Shown piece after piece: positions 1 through 10,169 of a stretch of DNA of 64,000 bases; positions within the stretch are counted from its first letter, which is position 1, and the number at the start of each line of letters is the position of its first letter. Under the pieces are notes generated by a model. The model was not told the origin of the DNA and did not search any database. It saw nothing but the letters and a program-made list of their open reading frames with translations. The position numbers were made by a program, and so were the translations under genes. The DNA lies in NCBI GenBank assembly GCA_025808875.1, contig CP075528.1, positions 682,001-746,000 of the forward strand. The letters run 5' to 3'. This DNA is from Enhydrobacter sp. GTDB lineage: Bacteria > Pseudomonadota > Alphaproteobacteria > Reyranellales > Reyranellaceae.

Positions 1-15
1 AAAGGAGAGGACACC

Positions 16-930
16 ATGTCGACCGAGCTCAAGGGCATCATCCCGCCGGTGACGACGCCGTTCACCGCCGAGGGCGAAATCGACGAAAAGGCCTTCCGCG
101 CACAGATCCGCTTCCTGCTGACCCAGGGCGTCCATGGCGTGTGCGTCGGCGGCAGCACCGGCGAGGGCCACACGATCGCGCTGGAGGAATTCCGCCGGCT
201 GATGACGGCCTGCGTCGAGGAGGTGAAGGGCCGCGTGCCGGTGGTCGCCGGCATCATCGCCAACTCGACGCGCGACGCGATCCAGCGGGCGCGGGCGATC
301 GAGTCCCTCGACGTGGCGGCGCTGCAGATCACGCCGGTGCATTACCTCTTCAAGCCCGACGAGGAGGCGACCGTCCGCCACTTCAGGACGCTCTGCGAAT
401 CGGTGAAGCCGCCGATCGTCATCTACAACGTCATTCCCTGGAACTATCTCAGTCCGCCCCTGCTGCTGCGCCTGATGCGGGAGTTGCCGGGCATCGTCGG
501 CGTCAAGCAGAGCGCCGGCGACCTCAAGCTGATGGCCGACCTGGTGCTCGACGTGCCGAAGGGCAAGGTGATCCTGACCGCGGTCGACGCGCTCCTCTAT
601 CCGTCCTTCGCGCTGGGCTCTCAGGGCACGATCGCGGCCCTGCCGGCCGCCGCGCCGGCGGCCTGCGCGGCGCTGTGGAACGCCGTGCAGACGGGCGACC
701 ATGCGCGCGCGCTCGAGCTGCACAAGCGGCTGCTCCGGCTGTGGAACACGATGGTGGGGGACAACCTCCCGGCTTGCGTGAAGCACGCGCTCAAGCTGCA
801 GGGCTGCGACACCGGCCTGCCGCGCGCGCCCATGCCTGCCGCCACGCCCGCGCAGCAGTCGGCGATCGCGGTGGCGCTGAAGCACCTGCTCGAACTCGAC
901 GGTGCCCAGCTCGCGGTGGCGGCGGAATAG
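16..930 (+). CDS. Dihydrodipicolinate synthase/N-acetylneuraminate lyase family protein
   Basis: A class I aldolase or lyase of the DapA family (304 aa), likely cytoplasmic. It carries the family's GGSTGEG loop (residues 45-51), a Tyr in IYNVIP (Y137) and the Schiff-base Lys in GVKQSAGD (K164). The ribosome site AAAGGAGAGG sits just before the ATG. The family includes true DapA but also many lyases for sugar acids, sialic acid and hydroxyproline-derived compounds, and the exact substrate cannot be read here. An IclR regulator follows 46 bp downstream on the same strand, which favours a catabolic role over lysine synthesis. Confidence 0.88.
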   Translation: MSTELKGIIPPVTTPFTAEGEIDEKAFRAQIRFLLTQGVHGVCVGGSTGEGHTIALEEFRRLMTACVEEVKGRVPVVAGIIANSTRDAIQRARAIESLDVAALQITPVHYLFKPDEEATVRHFRTLCESVKPPIVIYNVIPWNYLSPPLLLRLMRELPGIVGVKQSAGDLKLMADLVLDVPKGKVILTAVDALLYPSFALGSQGTIAALPAAAPAACAALWNAVQTGDHARALELHKRLLRLWNTMVGDNLPACVKHALKLQGCDTGLPRAPMPAATPAQQSAIAVALKHLLELDGAQLAVAAE

Positions 931-976
931 CTCTGGGACCGTGGATCTCCAGGTCCACAGCGCCAAGGGAGCAAGG

Positions 977-1840
977 ATGGACGAAGCCAAGCCAGACCAC
1001 CGCCAGAACCTGAAGTCGCTGTTCAAGCTGATGCAGGTGCTGGAGTGCTTCTCGGCCCGCGAGCCCGAGCTCACGGTGGTGCAGATCGCGCGCAAGACCG
1101 GCCTGCCACGCACCACGGTGCATCGCCTGGCCGACAGCCTGCGTGCGGTCGGCCTGCTCGAGCAGGAGGCTAGTCGCGAGCGCTACCGGCTGGGATTGAA
1201 GCTGTTCGAACTCGGCAGCTCGGCCATCACCACCCTGCCGCTGCATCGCGAGGCCGGGCCGTTCGTCGAGACCCTGGCGCGGCTCTCCGGCGAGACCGTG
1301 CATCTCTGCCTGTTCGACGGCACGCAAATGGTCTTCGTCGAGCGGGTCAACGACCGGGCGCGGTCGCTCAACACGGTGACCCTGCTCGAGGCGACGCCCT
1401 GCCACTGCACCGGCGTCGGCAAGGCCGCGCTCGCCTTCCAGCCAGAGGCCGTGATCGAGCGCGTCATCGCGCTCGGCCTGCCGGGCTTCACCGCCCGCAC
1501 CATCGTCGATCCGCCGACCTTGCGCGCGGAACTGGCGCTGATCCGCGAGCGCGGTTTCGCCATCGACGACGGCGAGCACGAGCCCAACGTGCGCTGCGTC
1601 GCCGCGCCGATCCGCAACACCGCCGGCCGCGTCTTCGCCGCCATCAGTGCGAGCGGGACGATGCGGCGCGTGCCGCGGGAGCGCGTGCCCGAGTTCGCCG
1701 AGCTGGTCGTCGCGCACGCCCGTCAGATCTCGGCGAGGCTGGGCTGCCGCGACGACGAGGCGATTCTGGCGAAGCGCCAGAGCGAGCGGTTCAAGGTCGT
1801 GGCGGCGCTCGATCTGCTGCAGCAGGCGATGAAAGGGTAG
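977..1840 (+). CDS. IclR-family transcriptional regulator
   Basis: Winged-helix regulator of 287 aa. The N-terminal HTH covers roughly residues 10-75 (VVQIARKTGLPRTTVHRLAD is the recognition region), followed by the IclR effector-binding domain. The ATG at 977 is chosen over an in-frame upstream ATG at 902 because AAGGGAGCAAGG lies directly in front of it and the earlier start would overlap the upstream gene. IclR proteins usually control neighbouring catabolic genes, so the preceding DapA-family gene is the likely target; this is inferred from position only. Confidence 0.9.
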   Translation: MDEAKPDHRQNLKSLFKLMQVLECFSAREPELTVVQIARKTGLPRTTVHRLADSLRAVGLLEQEASRERYRLGLKLFELGSSAITTLPLHREAGPFVETLARLSGETVHLCLFDGTQMVFVERVNDRARSLNTVTLLEATPCHCTGVGKAALAFQPEAVIERVIALGLPGFTARTIVDPPTLRAELALIRERGFAIDDGEHEPNVRCVAAPIRNTAGRVFAAISASGTMRRVPRERVPEFAELVVAHARQISARLGCRDDEAILAKRQSERFKVVAALDLLQQAMKG

Positions 1841-1862
1841 GCGCCTGCGGCGCGCCCCGGCG

Positions 1863-2053
1863 CTATCCGCTTTGCTCCTCGAAATCCCGGGCCCTGTCGC
1901 CCAGCAGGAAGCGCGGGCCGGCGCCGGCACGGCTGGCGCGGTCGCCGGGATTGTAGAGCCGGCGCGCTGCAGCGAGAGGCAGCCACAGCCGATGCAGCCG
2001 TCGAGCAGGTCGCGCGTGCGCTCGAGCATGTCGATTTTGTCGTCGAGCGCACT
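1863..2053 (-). pseudogene. SoxR-type MerR regulator, C-terminal remnant with frameshift
   Basis: The minus strand encodes the end of a SoxR-like redox sensor: ALDDKIDMLERTRDLLDGCI followed by CGCLSL, the start of the CX2CXCX5C [2Fe-2S] site. About 1958-1963 the frame shifts, and the expected continuation (YNPGDR to GDRARDFEEQSG, stop at 1863) is found in another frame. The shift falls exactly where the fourth cluster Cys should be, so this Cys is lost. The whole N-terminal MerR DNA-binding domain is absent: upstream of about 2053 the sequence stops resembling SoxR and becomes another gene's end on the opposite strand. Clearly a dead fragment. Confidence 0.75.
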
Positions 2054-2155
2054 GCGGATGCGCCGCCGTTCGCACGTGGCGACTACGCGCCGGGACGTCG
2101 CTTCTACTTTCTCGATCATGACGGCATCGAGTATGAGGTCGTCAGCTATCGGTGA
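2030..2155 (+). pseudogene. Glyoxalase/VOC-family protein, C-terminal remnant
   Basis: A plus-strand frame reads VDFVVER, then RRFYFLDHDGIEYEVVSYR and a TGA at 2153. The FYFLDxDGIEYEVVSY ending is typical of vicinal-oxygen-chelate (glyoxalase/bleomycin resistance) proteins, and the Glu in GIEYE is the usual C-terminal metal ligand. Nothing upstream in this frame continues the fold, because that DNA is the antisense of a soxR remnant. Only about 40 residues survive, so this is the tail of a deleted gene. The family call rests on the short motif. Confidence 0.6.
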
Positions 2156-2304
2156 ACGCAGTCGATCTGCAGTTCACTGCGTGTGCATCGCACACTCTCT
2201 GCAACCTAAAACATGGTCGTTCGATCGAGTCGCTGGCAACATGGCCGGCGATCCGAGTTCGCCCAGAGTTCGAATCGAGTGCTGCGAGCCGGATCGGGGG
2301 ACAG

Positions 2305-2502
2305 ATGACTCAGCTTTTGATTGGTACCGCCAGCCTCGTGATCGGCGGAGTTGCCTTGAGAGTGGCGATGCCAAAGCACGGCAAGACGTCACAAATCGCC
2401 GGCACCGATGCGTTGGCAACGACGGTCGCGCTTGTCATCACGACAATGATCTCGCTCGGCATCGGCCTCCTCGCGACGGGTATCTACCTCGTCGCCGGCT
2501 GA
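2305..2502 (+). CDS. Small two-segment membrane protein, unknown
   Basis: A 65-aa protein with two hydrophobic stretches: about residues 3-22 (LLIGTASLVIGGVAL) and 36-62 (ALVITTMISLGIGLLATGIYLV). A short basic linker with PKHGKT lies between them. The ATG at 2305 is preceded by GGGGGACAG. Codon use is less GC-biased than in the flanking genes. No family is recognised. It ends 40 bp from the convergent end of the glutaredoxin gene and lies beside a decayed patch, so it may be a true small gene or a leftover. Confidence 0.45.
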   Translation: MTQLLIGTASLVIGGVALRVAMPKHGKTSQIAGTDALATTVALVITTMISLGIGLLATGIYLVAG

Positions 2503-2542
2503 CGCCACCTCGCGGCGGCGCAACGGCACGCCGGAGAATCGA

Positions 2543-2884
2543 TCAGGCGGCGTTCGCGAGCTGGACGCCCTTTTCCTTGAGGAGCTGCTCGAGCTCGCCG
2601 GTCTCGAACATCTCGCGGACAATGTCGCAGCCGCCGACGAACTCGCCCTTGACGTAGAGCTGAGGGATGGTCGGCCACTGGCTGAACTCCTTGACGCCCT
2701 GACGCAGCTCGGCATCGACAAGGATGTTGATGCCGTGGAACTTCACGCCGAGTTCGCTCAGCACTTCGACCACGGCGGCGGAGAAGCCGCATTGCGGGAA
2801 GACCGGCGTGCCCTTCATGAAGAGCAGGACGTCGTTCCTGGCAATCTCGTCGCGGATGCGGCCGAACACTTCGGGTTCGCTCAT
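2543..2884 (-). CDS. grxD: Monothiol glutaredoxin, Grx4/CGFS type
   Basis: Monothiol glutaredoxin of 113 aa with the CGFS active site at residues 32-35, preceded by KGTP (24-27) for glutathione binding, then the WPTIPQLY and GGCDI motifs. CGFS glutaredoxins bind a bridging [2Fe-2S] cluster with glutathione, usually paired with a BolA protein, for Fe-S delivery and iron signalling. Here bolA lies 33 bp upstream in the same direction, at the end of the purine operon, an arrangement common in Alphaproteobacteria. The ribosome site AGGAGATCACC precedes the ATG. Confidence 0.95.
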   Translation of the reverse strand: MSEPEVFGRIRDEIARNDVLLFMKGTPVFPQCGFSAAVVEVLSELGVKFHGINILVDAELRQGVKEFSQWPTIPQLYVKGEFVGGCDIVREMFETGELEQLLKEKGVQLANAA

Positions 2885-2917
2885 GGTGATCTCCTGATTT
2901 GCTTCAATATAGGGTGA

Positions 2918-3154
2918 TCAGGCCTTCGGCGCCATGGTGGTGAGCTTCAGGGCATGCAGCACACCCCCCATGCGCTCGCCGAGGGCCCGGTAGACCATCT
3001 GGTGCTGCTGGATCTTGGTCTTGCCGGCGAAGGCGGCCGAAACCACCGTGGCCGCCCAGTGGTCGCCGTCGCCGACCATGTCGTGCATGTCGACCTGGGC
3101 GTCGGGAATGCCTTCCTTGATGAGGCGGACGATGTCTTCGGCGGCCATCGGCAT
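2918..3154 (-). CDS. bolA: BolA-family protein
   Basis: BolA/IbaG-type protein of 78 aa, the usual size. The conserved region FAGKTKIQQHQMVYRAL carries the family's central helix and the His that acts as a cluster ligand in BolA-glutaredoxin pairs. It precedes the CGFS glutaredoxin gene and follows purL by 16 bp, so it is probably co-transcribed with both. An alternative ATG lies two codons downstream; 3154 is preferred because GAGGAAACC sits at a good distance. Its likely partner is the adjacent glutaredoxin, inferred from family knowledge. Confidence 0.92.
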   Translation of the reverse strand: MPMAAEDIVRLIKEGIPDAQVDMHDMVGDGDHWAATVVSAAFAGKTKIQQHQMVYRALGERMGGVLHALKLTTMAPKA

Positions 3155-3170
3155 GATGCTGGTTTCCTCG

Positions 3171-5422
<2,252 letters not shown>

Positions 5423-5426
<4 letters not shown>

Positions 5427-6112
5427 GACAACGCATCCACCAAGCCTTCGAACAATGCCTTTCCGTCCGTGCCGCCGAACATCGGTTCGACGGCATTTTC
5501 CGGATGCGGCATCAGGCCCATCACCGTCTTGGTCTCGTTGAACACGCCGGCGATGTTGCGGATCGAGCCGTTGGGATTTCCGGTGCCGTCGACCTTGCCG
5601 TCCGGCGCGCAGTAGCGGAACGCGATCTGGCCGCGATCCTCGAGCCGCTTCAGCGTGTCGTCGTCGGCGAAATAGTTGCCTTCGGCATGCGCCACCGGGA
5701 CCTTGATCACCTGTCCGGCCTGATAGCGGTTGGTGAACAGGCTCTGGCTGGTCTCGACCTTCAGGTGCACGTCGGTGCAGACGAACTTGAGGTGCGAGTT
5801 GCGCATCAGCGTGCCCGGCACCAGGCCCGCCTCGGCGGCGATCTGGAAGCCGTTGCAGATCGCCAGCACCGGCACGCCCTGCGCCGCGCGCTTCTTGACC
5901 TCGGCCATCACCGGCGACTGCGCAGCCATGGCGCCGCAGCGCAGGTAGTCACCATAGGAGAAGCCGCCCGGCAGCACGATCAGGTCGGTCTTCTCGAAGC
6001 TGCCTTCGCCATGCCAGATCATCTGCGGCTGGCGGCCGGTAACCAGCTCGATCGCCTGCGCGACGTCGCCCTCGCGGTTGGACCCGGGGAAGACGAGGAC
6101 CGCAGCCTTCAT
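5423..6112 (-). CDS. purQ: Phosphoribosylformylglycinamidine synthase, glutaminase subunit
   Basis: Class I glutamine amidotransferase of 229 aa that supplies ammonia to PurL. It opens with [15 protein letters not shown], and the nucleophile Cys lies in LAICNGFQ (about residue 86). The C-terminal His/Glu pair is in the GLMPHPENA region. The ATG at 6112 overlaps the purS TGA by one base (TGATG). Longer in-frame extensions upstream run inside purS and are not used. Confidence 0.97.
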
Positions 6113-6354
6113 CAGCCCACCAGCTCGATCGAGTAGTTCTCGATCACCGTGTTGGCCAAGAGCTTGCGGCACATCTCCTCCACGCGGGCCTTTGCCTTGG
6201 CCTTGTCGGTCTCCGCCAGCTCCAGCTCGATGAACTTGCCCTGGCGGACGTCACCCACCTCGGGGAAACCCAGTCGGTTGAGGGAATGTCCGATGGCCTT
6301 GCCCTGGGGGTCGAGCACACCGTTCTTCAACGTCACATGAACTCTGGCTTTCAT
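6112..6354 (-). CDS. purS: Phosphoribosylformylglycinamidine synthase subunit PurS
   Basis: An 80-aa PurS protein, which bridges PurQ and PurL in the FGAM synthase of bacteria with the small PurL. It shows the typical [12 protein letters not shown] start and the [11 protein letters not shown] end. It sits between purC (8 bp gap) and purQ (1 bp overlap). The ATG at 6354 is the first Met that gives a normal PurS length; the longer in-frame read would run back into purC. Confidence 0.96.
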   Translation of the reverse strand: MKARVHVTLKNGVLDPQGKAIGHSLNRLGFPEVGDVRQGKFIELELAETDKAKAKARVEEMCRKLLANTVIENYSIELVG

Positions 6355-6362
6355 CTCGCCTC

Positions 6363-7127
6363 TTACTGGAGCGTCGTCGGGCCGCGCACGTCGCCCGGTC
6401 CCTGGTCGATCAGGATGCCGAGCCGGCGCGCCACCTCTTGATAGGCCTCCTCGACCTTGCCGAGGTCGCGGCGGAAACGGTCCTTGTCGAGCTTCTCGTT
6501 GGTCCGCAGGTCCCACAGCCGGCACGAATCGGGGCTGATCTCGTCGGCAAGCACGATGCGGACCATGTCGTCCTCATATAGGCGGCCGAACTCGATCTTG
6601 AAGTCGATCAACTTGATGCCGCAACCGAGGAACAGGCCGAACAGGAAATCGTTGACCCGCAAAGTGAGTGCCACGATGTCGTCGAGGTCCTGGGGTGTCG
6701 CCCAGCCGAAGGCGGTGATGTGCTCCTCGGTGACCATGGGGTCGCCCAGCGCATCGTTCTTGTAGAAGAACTCCATGATCGAGCGCGGCAGCTGCGTGCC
6801 TTCCTCCAGGCCGAAGCGGGTGGCGAACGAGCCGGCTGCGACATTGCGCACCACCACCTCGAGCGGGATGATCTCGACTTGGCGGACGAGTTGCTCGCGC
6901 ATATTGATGCGGCGGATGAAGTGGGTCGGCACGCCGATCTCGCCGAGCTTGATCATCAGGAACTCGGAGATGCGGTTGTTGATCACCCCCTTGCCGGTGA
7001 TCGTGCCTTTCTTCTGGTTATTGAAGGCGGTGGCGTCGTCCTTGAAGTGCTGGACGATCGTCCCGGGCTCGGGCCCCTCGAACAAGGTCTTGGCCTTGCC
7101 CTCGTAGATGCGGCGGCGGCGGGACAT
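6363..7127 (-). CDS. purC: Phosphoribosylaminoimidazole-succinocarboxamide synthase
   Basis: SAICAR synthetase (254 aa) joining CAIR and aspartate with ATP. It begins [16 protein letters not shown], the usual nucleotide-binding opening, and contains VRNVAAGSF and IDFKIEFGR. It is the first gene of the minus-strand run purC-purS-purQ-purL-bolA-grxD. GAGGAG lies 7 bp before the ATG. A 140-bp region separates it from a divergent diiron-protein gene. The partner step, purB, lies 7 kb away on the same strand and is of a different lineage type. Confidence 0.96.
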   Translation of the reverse strand: MSRRRRIYEGKAKTLFEGPEPGTIVQHFKDDATAFNNQKKGTITGKGVINNRISEFLMIKLGEIGVPTHFIRRINMREQLVRQVEIIPLEVVVRNVAAGSFATRFGLEEGTQLPRSIMEFFYKNDALGDPMVTEEHITAFGWATPQDLDDIVALTLRVNDFLFGLFLGCGIKLIDFKIEFGRLYEDDMVRIVLADEISPDSCRLWDLRTNEKLDKDRFRRDLGKVEEAYQEVARRLGILIDQGPGDVRGPTTLQ

Positions 7128-7216
7128 TCACTGCTCCTCGATGGAAGGCCGGGGCCGTCCATCATTGGGCCGGACTATGGCGGAAACCCCATGGCCCGGG
7201 ACTGGGGAAAAATCCA

Positions 7217-7246
7217 TTGAAAAAGATGACGCAAACGTCATATTCG
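7217..7246 (+). promoter_or_regulatory. Candidate sigma70-type promoter for the diiron-protein gene
   Basis: TTGAAA at 7217-7222 and TATTCG at 7241-7246 are separated by 18 bp, an acceptable -35/-10 pair. Transcription would begin near 7253, just before the GGAGG ribosome site at 7257-7261 and the ATG at 7268, giving a leader of about 15 nt. Read from sequence only; the -10 match is modest. Confidence 0.45.
7227..7240. promoter_or_regulatory. Perfect palindrome TGACG-N4-CGTCA in the promoter spacer
   Basis: TGACGCAAACGTCA is a perfect 5-bp inverted repeat with a 4-bp centre. It fills most of the spacer between the proposed -35 and -10 boxes, where a bound dimeric regulator would block RNA polymerase. 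The regulator is unknown and no regulator gene is adjacent. Confidence 0.5.
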
Positions 7247-7267
7247 TGGCTGGATTGGAGGCCCCAC

Positions 7268-8389
7268 ATGGCCCAACAGATCACGTACGACAAGGCCTAT
7301 GACGCCGTCGCCCCGGAAGATTTTCCGGCGATGCTGGAGGTGCCGCGCTACGGGCGGCGGACCGACGCGTTCGACGCCATCATCTCGGCGACCCACGATC
7401 ATTTCTGGGACCCGCTGGACAAGAGCTACATCGATTTCGACCAGTCATTCGACATGACGACGACGCCGATCATGCCGGAGGAGACGGTGATCGAGCTGCG
7501 CAGCGCGGTCGCCGACCGGCTCGACGAGGGGCAGAAGATCCAGCTCTCCAACGACGTGACGCACTGGTCGATCTCGAACCTGCTGCACGGCGAACAGGGC
7601 GCCCTGTCGCTGTCGGCCAGCCTCTGCCACATCCTGCTCGATCCCGGCGCCCAGGAATACGCCGCCAACCAGGCGCGCGAGGAAGCGCGCCACGTCACCG
7701 GCTTCACGCGCTACATCGCCAAGCGTTGGGGCCGGCCCCTGCCGGTCGGCCAGACCATCGCCACCGTGCTCGGCGAGCTGGTCAGCACGCCCGAGGTCTA
7801 CAAGAAGGTGGTCGGCATGCAGATGATGGTCGAGGGCATCGCCATGGGCGCCTTTGCCACGCTCAACGCCAAGACCAACGATCCCGTGCTGCGCCGGCTG
7901 GTCCAGCTGGTGATGAGCGACGAGGCCTTCCATCACCGCTTCGGTCGGCTGTGGGCCTCCAAGACCATCCGTCACCTCAACGCCGACGAGCACCGCAAGG
8001 TCGAGGACTGGTCGGCCCAGCTCTTCCAGATGCTGCTGTTCAACCTGATCAACACCGAGCAGAAGCAGGTCATCTACGCCAAGTACGGCCTCGACTGGGA
8101 ATGGGTGCGCGACGCGGTCAAGGAAAGCTTCAGCGACGACGACCGCCGCGAGCAGCTGAAGGAAAGCACCAACATCTTTCGCGTGCTGATCAAGACGCTG
8201 CTGCATGCCGGCATCATCACGCCGCGCACCGCGCCGCTCTACGCGGTGTGGGTCGACATGGACGAACTCAAGGCCGAGGGCGAGGATATCCCCGGCGACG
8301 TTGTCGCCGACGAAATGCTGTCGGTGTTGCGCGAGATCAACGCCAAGCGCCGCCGCATCGGCAGCAAAGACGTAGTCGTCGCCGCCTAG
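7268..8389 (+). CDS. Ferritin-like diiron protein, function unknown
   Basis: A 373-aa helical protein with the full carboxylate-bridged diiron ligand set in order: E109 (LLHGEQ), E139-A-R-H142, E189 (MVEGIA) and E219-A-F-H222. This E/ExxH/E/ExxH pattern is that of R2-like oxidases, AurF-type N-oxygenases and related oxygenases. The ATG at 7268 is preferred over one at 7217, which would lie inside the proposed -35 box, and GGAGG stands 6 bp before it. The gene diverges from purC and ends tail-to-tail with the next gene, both stop codons sharing CTAG. No reductase or pathway partner is nearby, so the substrate is unknown. Confidence 0.75.
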   Translation: MAQQITYDKAYDAVAPEDFPAMLEVPRYGRRTDAFDAIISATHDHFWDPLDKSYIDFDQSFDMTTTPIMPEETVIELRSAVADRLDEGQKIQLSNDVTHWSISNLLHGEQGALSLSASLCHILLDPGAQEYAANQAREEARHVTGFTRYIAKRWGRPLPVGQTIATVLGELVSTPEVYKKVVGMQMMVEGIAMGAFATLNAKTNDPVLRRLVQLVMSDEAFHHRFGRLWASKTIRHLNADEHRKVEDWSAQLFQMLLFNLINTEQKQVIYAKYGLDWEWVRDAVKESFSDDDRREQLKESTNIFRVLIKTLLHAGIITPRTAPLYAVWVDMDELKAEGEDIPGDVVADEMLSVLREINAKRRRIGSKDVVVAA

Positions 8390-9090
8390 GGCTTCCGGGC
8401 CAGCACGAAAGCCGAGAGACCGGCGAGCCGGTTGACGTCAAGCAGGGGAAGCTCGGCGGCACAGATCGCGGTCAACAGCGCGTTGGTGACGGCGCCGTGT
8501 TTCTTCAGGCTGCTCTTCGGCTGCGTGTCGCCGCGGGCGGCCAGCCGCACCGCGGCAGCGAGCGGGAAAATCGCGCCGAAGTAGTAGGCGCCGCGCACGA
8601 TCTCCAGGCCCGCCTCGCGCAACGCCTGCTCGATCTCGCCCAGGCGATAGCGCCGCTTGTGCTCGAGGAAGACGTCGTGGCCGCTCCATAGGAAGCGGAA
8701 GGCTGGCACCGTCACCAGGAAATGCGCGCCGCCCGGCACGCAGCCGGCATAGGTCCGCGCCAGGCCGCGATCGTCGTCAACATGCTCGAGCACGTCCATC
8801 ATCAGCACGAGGTCGCAATCGGTCGGGCCGCAGCGGCGGCGGTAGAGCACCGGCTTGCCCGACACCGCGTCGTCGCGGTCGGCCTCGTAACCGGTGTCGA
8901 CGCAGAGTGCCGACTGCGCGCCCGACTCGGCCAGCAGGTAGCGCGAGAAGAAACCCGAACCCGCGCCGACGTCGAGGAGGCGCCGGGCGCCCAGCGGCGC
9001 CACCATGCGCCGCAGCGCCGCCGCCTTGGAACGGTAGTACCAGTGCGCGCCGATGGCGCCGCCGAGGATGTCCTCTTCCTTGAGATCCAT
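8386..9090 (-). CDS. Class I SAM-dependent methyltransferase
   Basis: A 234-aa methyltransferase with motif I LLDVGAGSGFFS (about residues 38-49), the acidic residue in LCVD (about 64) and the motif DLVLMMDVLEHV, common in lipid, quinone and sugar O-methyltransferases. The C-terminal third is hydrophobic (AIFPLAAAVRLA). It starts 5 bp after a polyprenyl-phosphate-type glycosyltransferase gene on the same strand, so both probably modify the same envelope glycan or lipid. Substrate unknown. Confidence 0.8.
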   Translation of the reverse strand: MDLKEEDILGGAIGAHWYYRSKAAALRRMVAPLGARRLLDVGAGSGFFSRYLLAESGAQSALCVDTGYEADRDDAVSGKPVLYRRRCGPTDCDLVLMMDVLEHVDDDRGLARTYAGCVPGGAHFLVTVPAFRFLWSGHDVFLEHKRRYRLGEIEQALREAGLEIVRGAYYFGAIFPLAAAVRLAARGDTQPKSSLKKHGAVTNALLTAICAAELPLLDVNRLAGLSAFVLARKP

Positions 9091-9095
9091 CGAGA

Positions 9096-10145
9096 TCAGG
9101 TCTTGGGTGAACTCCGGGGCGGCTCGGCCGCGCCCTCCGAGTAGACGCCCTCGACGACGTAGATCGGCCGGCCCTTCACCTCGAGGAACAGCCGGCCGAG
9201 ATATTCGCCGATGATGCCGAGCGACAGCAGCTGGATGGCGCCCATCAGCAGGACGGCGATCAGCAGCGAGGCATAGCCTGGCGTATCGATGCCGAAGATC
9301 AACACGCGAGTGACGATGAACAGGGCGTAGAGCACCGATACCGCCGCGATCACGACGCCGACATAGAACCAGGCGCGCAGCGGCACGGTCGAGAAGCTCA
9401 CCACGCCGTCGAGCGCGAAGTTCCAGAGCCGCCACAGGTTGAACTTGCTCGAACCGGCGGCGCGCTGCGGCCTTTCGTAGGGAACGCCGACGGCATTGAA
9501 GCCGACCCAGGCGAACAGTCCCTTCATGAAGCGGTTGCGCTCCGGCAACTGGCGCAGCACCTCGACGGCGCGGCGATCGACCAGGCGAAAGTCGCCGACA
9601 TTCGCCGGGATGCGCACCGGCGACATCGAATTGAACACCCGGTAGAACCACCCGGCCGACAGGCGCTTGGCGGCGGTGTCCCAGGTGCGGGCCGTGCGCA
9701 CGCCATAGACGATGTCGTAGCCCTCCCGCCAGCGCTCGACGAAGGGGCCGATCAGCTCGGGCGGATCCTGCAGGTCGATGTCCATCGGCACGAGGACGTC
9801 GCCGCGCGCATGGTCGATGCCGGCGGTGAGCGCCGCCTCCTTGCCGAAGTTGCGCGACAGGTTGACGACGCGCACGCGCGGGTCCCGGGCGCTGCAGTCG
9901 AGCAGCCGCGCCAGTGAATTGTCGCGCGAGCCGTCGTTGACGAAGACGATCTCGAAGCGCAGGCTCGCCGACAACAGGAAGGGTTCGACCGACGCCAGAA
10001 ACAGGTCGATCGATTCCTCCTCATTGAACACCGGCACGACCAGCGACAGCAGCGGGTCGGCCGGGCGACGCTGGCGTTGGGCGGCGAGCTGCCGCTCGAG
10101 CGCGTCGCCCGATGCCACGGGCAGGGGAAGGGGCGAGTCAGGCAC
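9096..10145 (-). CDS. GT2-family membrane glycosyltransferase (DPM1/GtrB-like)
   Basis: A 349-aa family 2 glycosyltransferase. The N-terminal catalytic domain has VVPVFNEEE, VNDGSRD and PMDIDLQDPPE (the DxD region), followed by GVRTAR and the GDFRLVDRRA motif. Two membrane segments lie near the C-terminus (about 260-285 and 295-325), as in undecaprenyl-phosphate sugar transferases of the DPM1/GtrB type. Start is GTG. It probably charges a polyprenyl phosphate with a sugar at the inner membrane. It forms a pair with the methyltransferase gene that follows. Confidence 0.85.
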   Translation of the reverse strand: MPDSPLPLPVASGDALERQLAAQRQRRPADPLLSLVVPVFNEEESIDLFLASVEPFLLSASLRFEIVFVNDGSRDNSLARLLDCSARDPRVRVVNLSRNFGKEAALTAGIDHARGDVLVPMDIDLQDPPELIGPFVERWREGYDIVYGVRTARTWDTAAKRLSAGWFYRVFNSMSPVRIPANVGDFRLVDRRAVEVLRQLPERNRFMKGLFAWVGFNAVGVPYERPQRAAGSSKFNLWRLWNFALDGVVSFSTVPLRAWFYVGVVIAAVSVLYALFIVTRVLIFGIDTPGYASLLIAVLLMGAIQLLSLGIIGEYLGRLFLEVKGRPIYVVEGVYSEGAAEPPRSSPKT

Positions 10146-10169
10146 GCCCCGACCTTACACCATCGTGTG

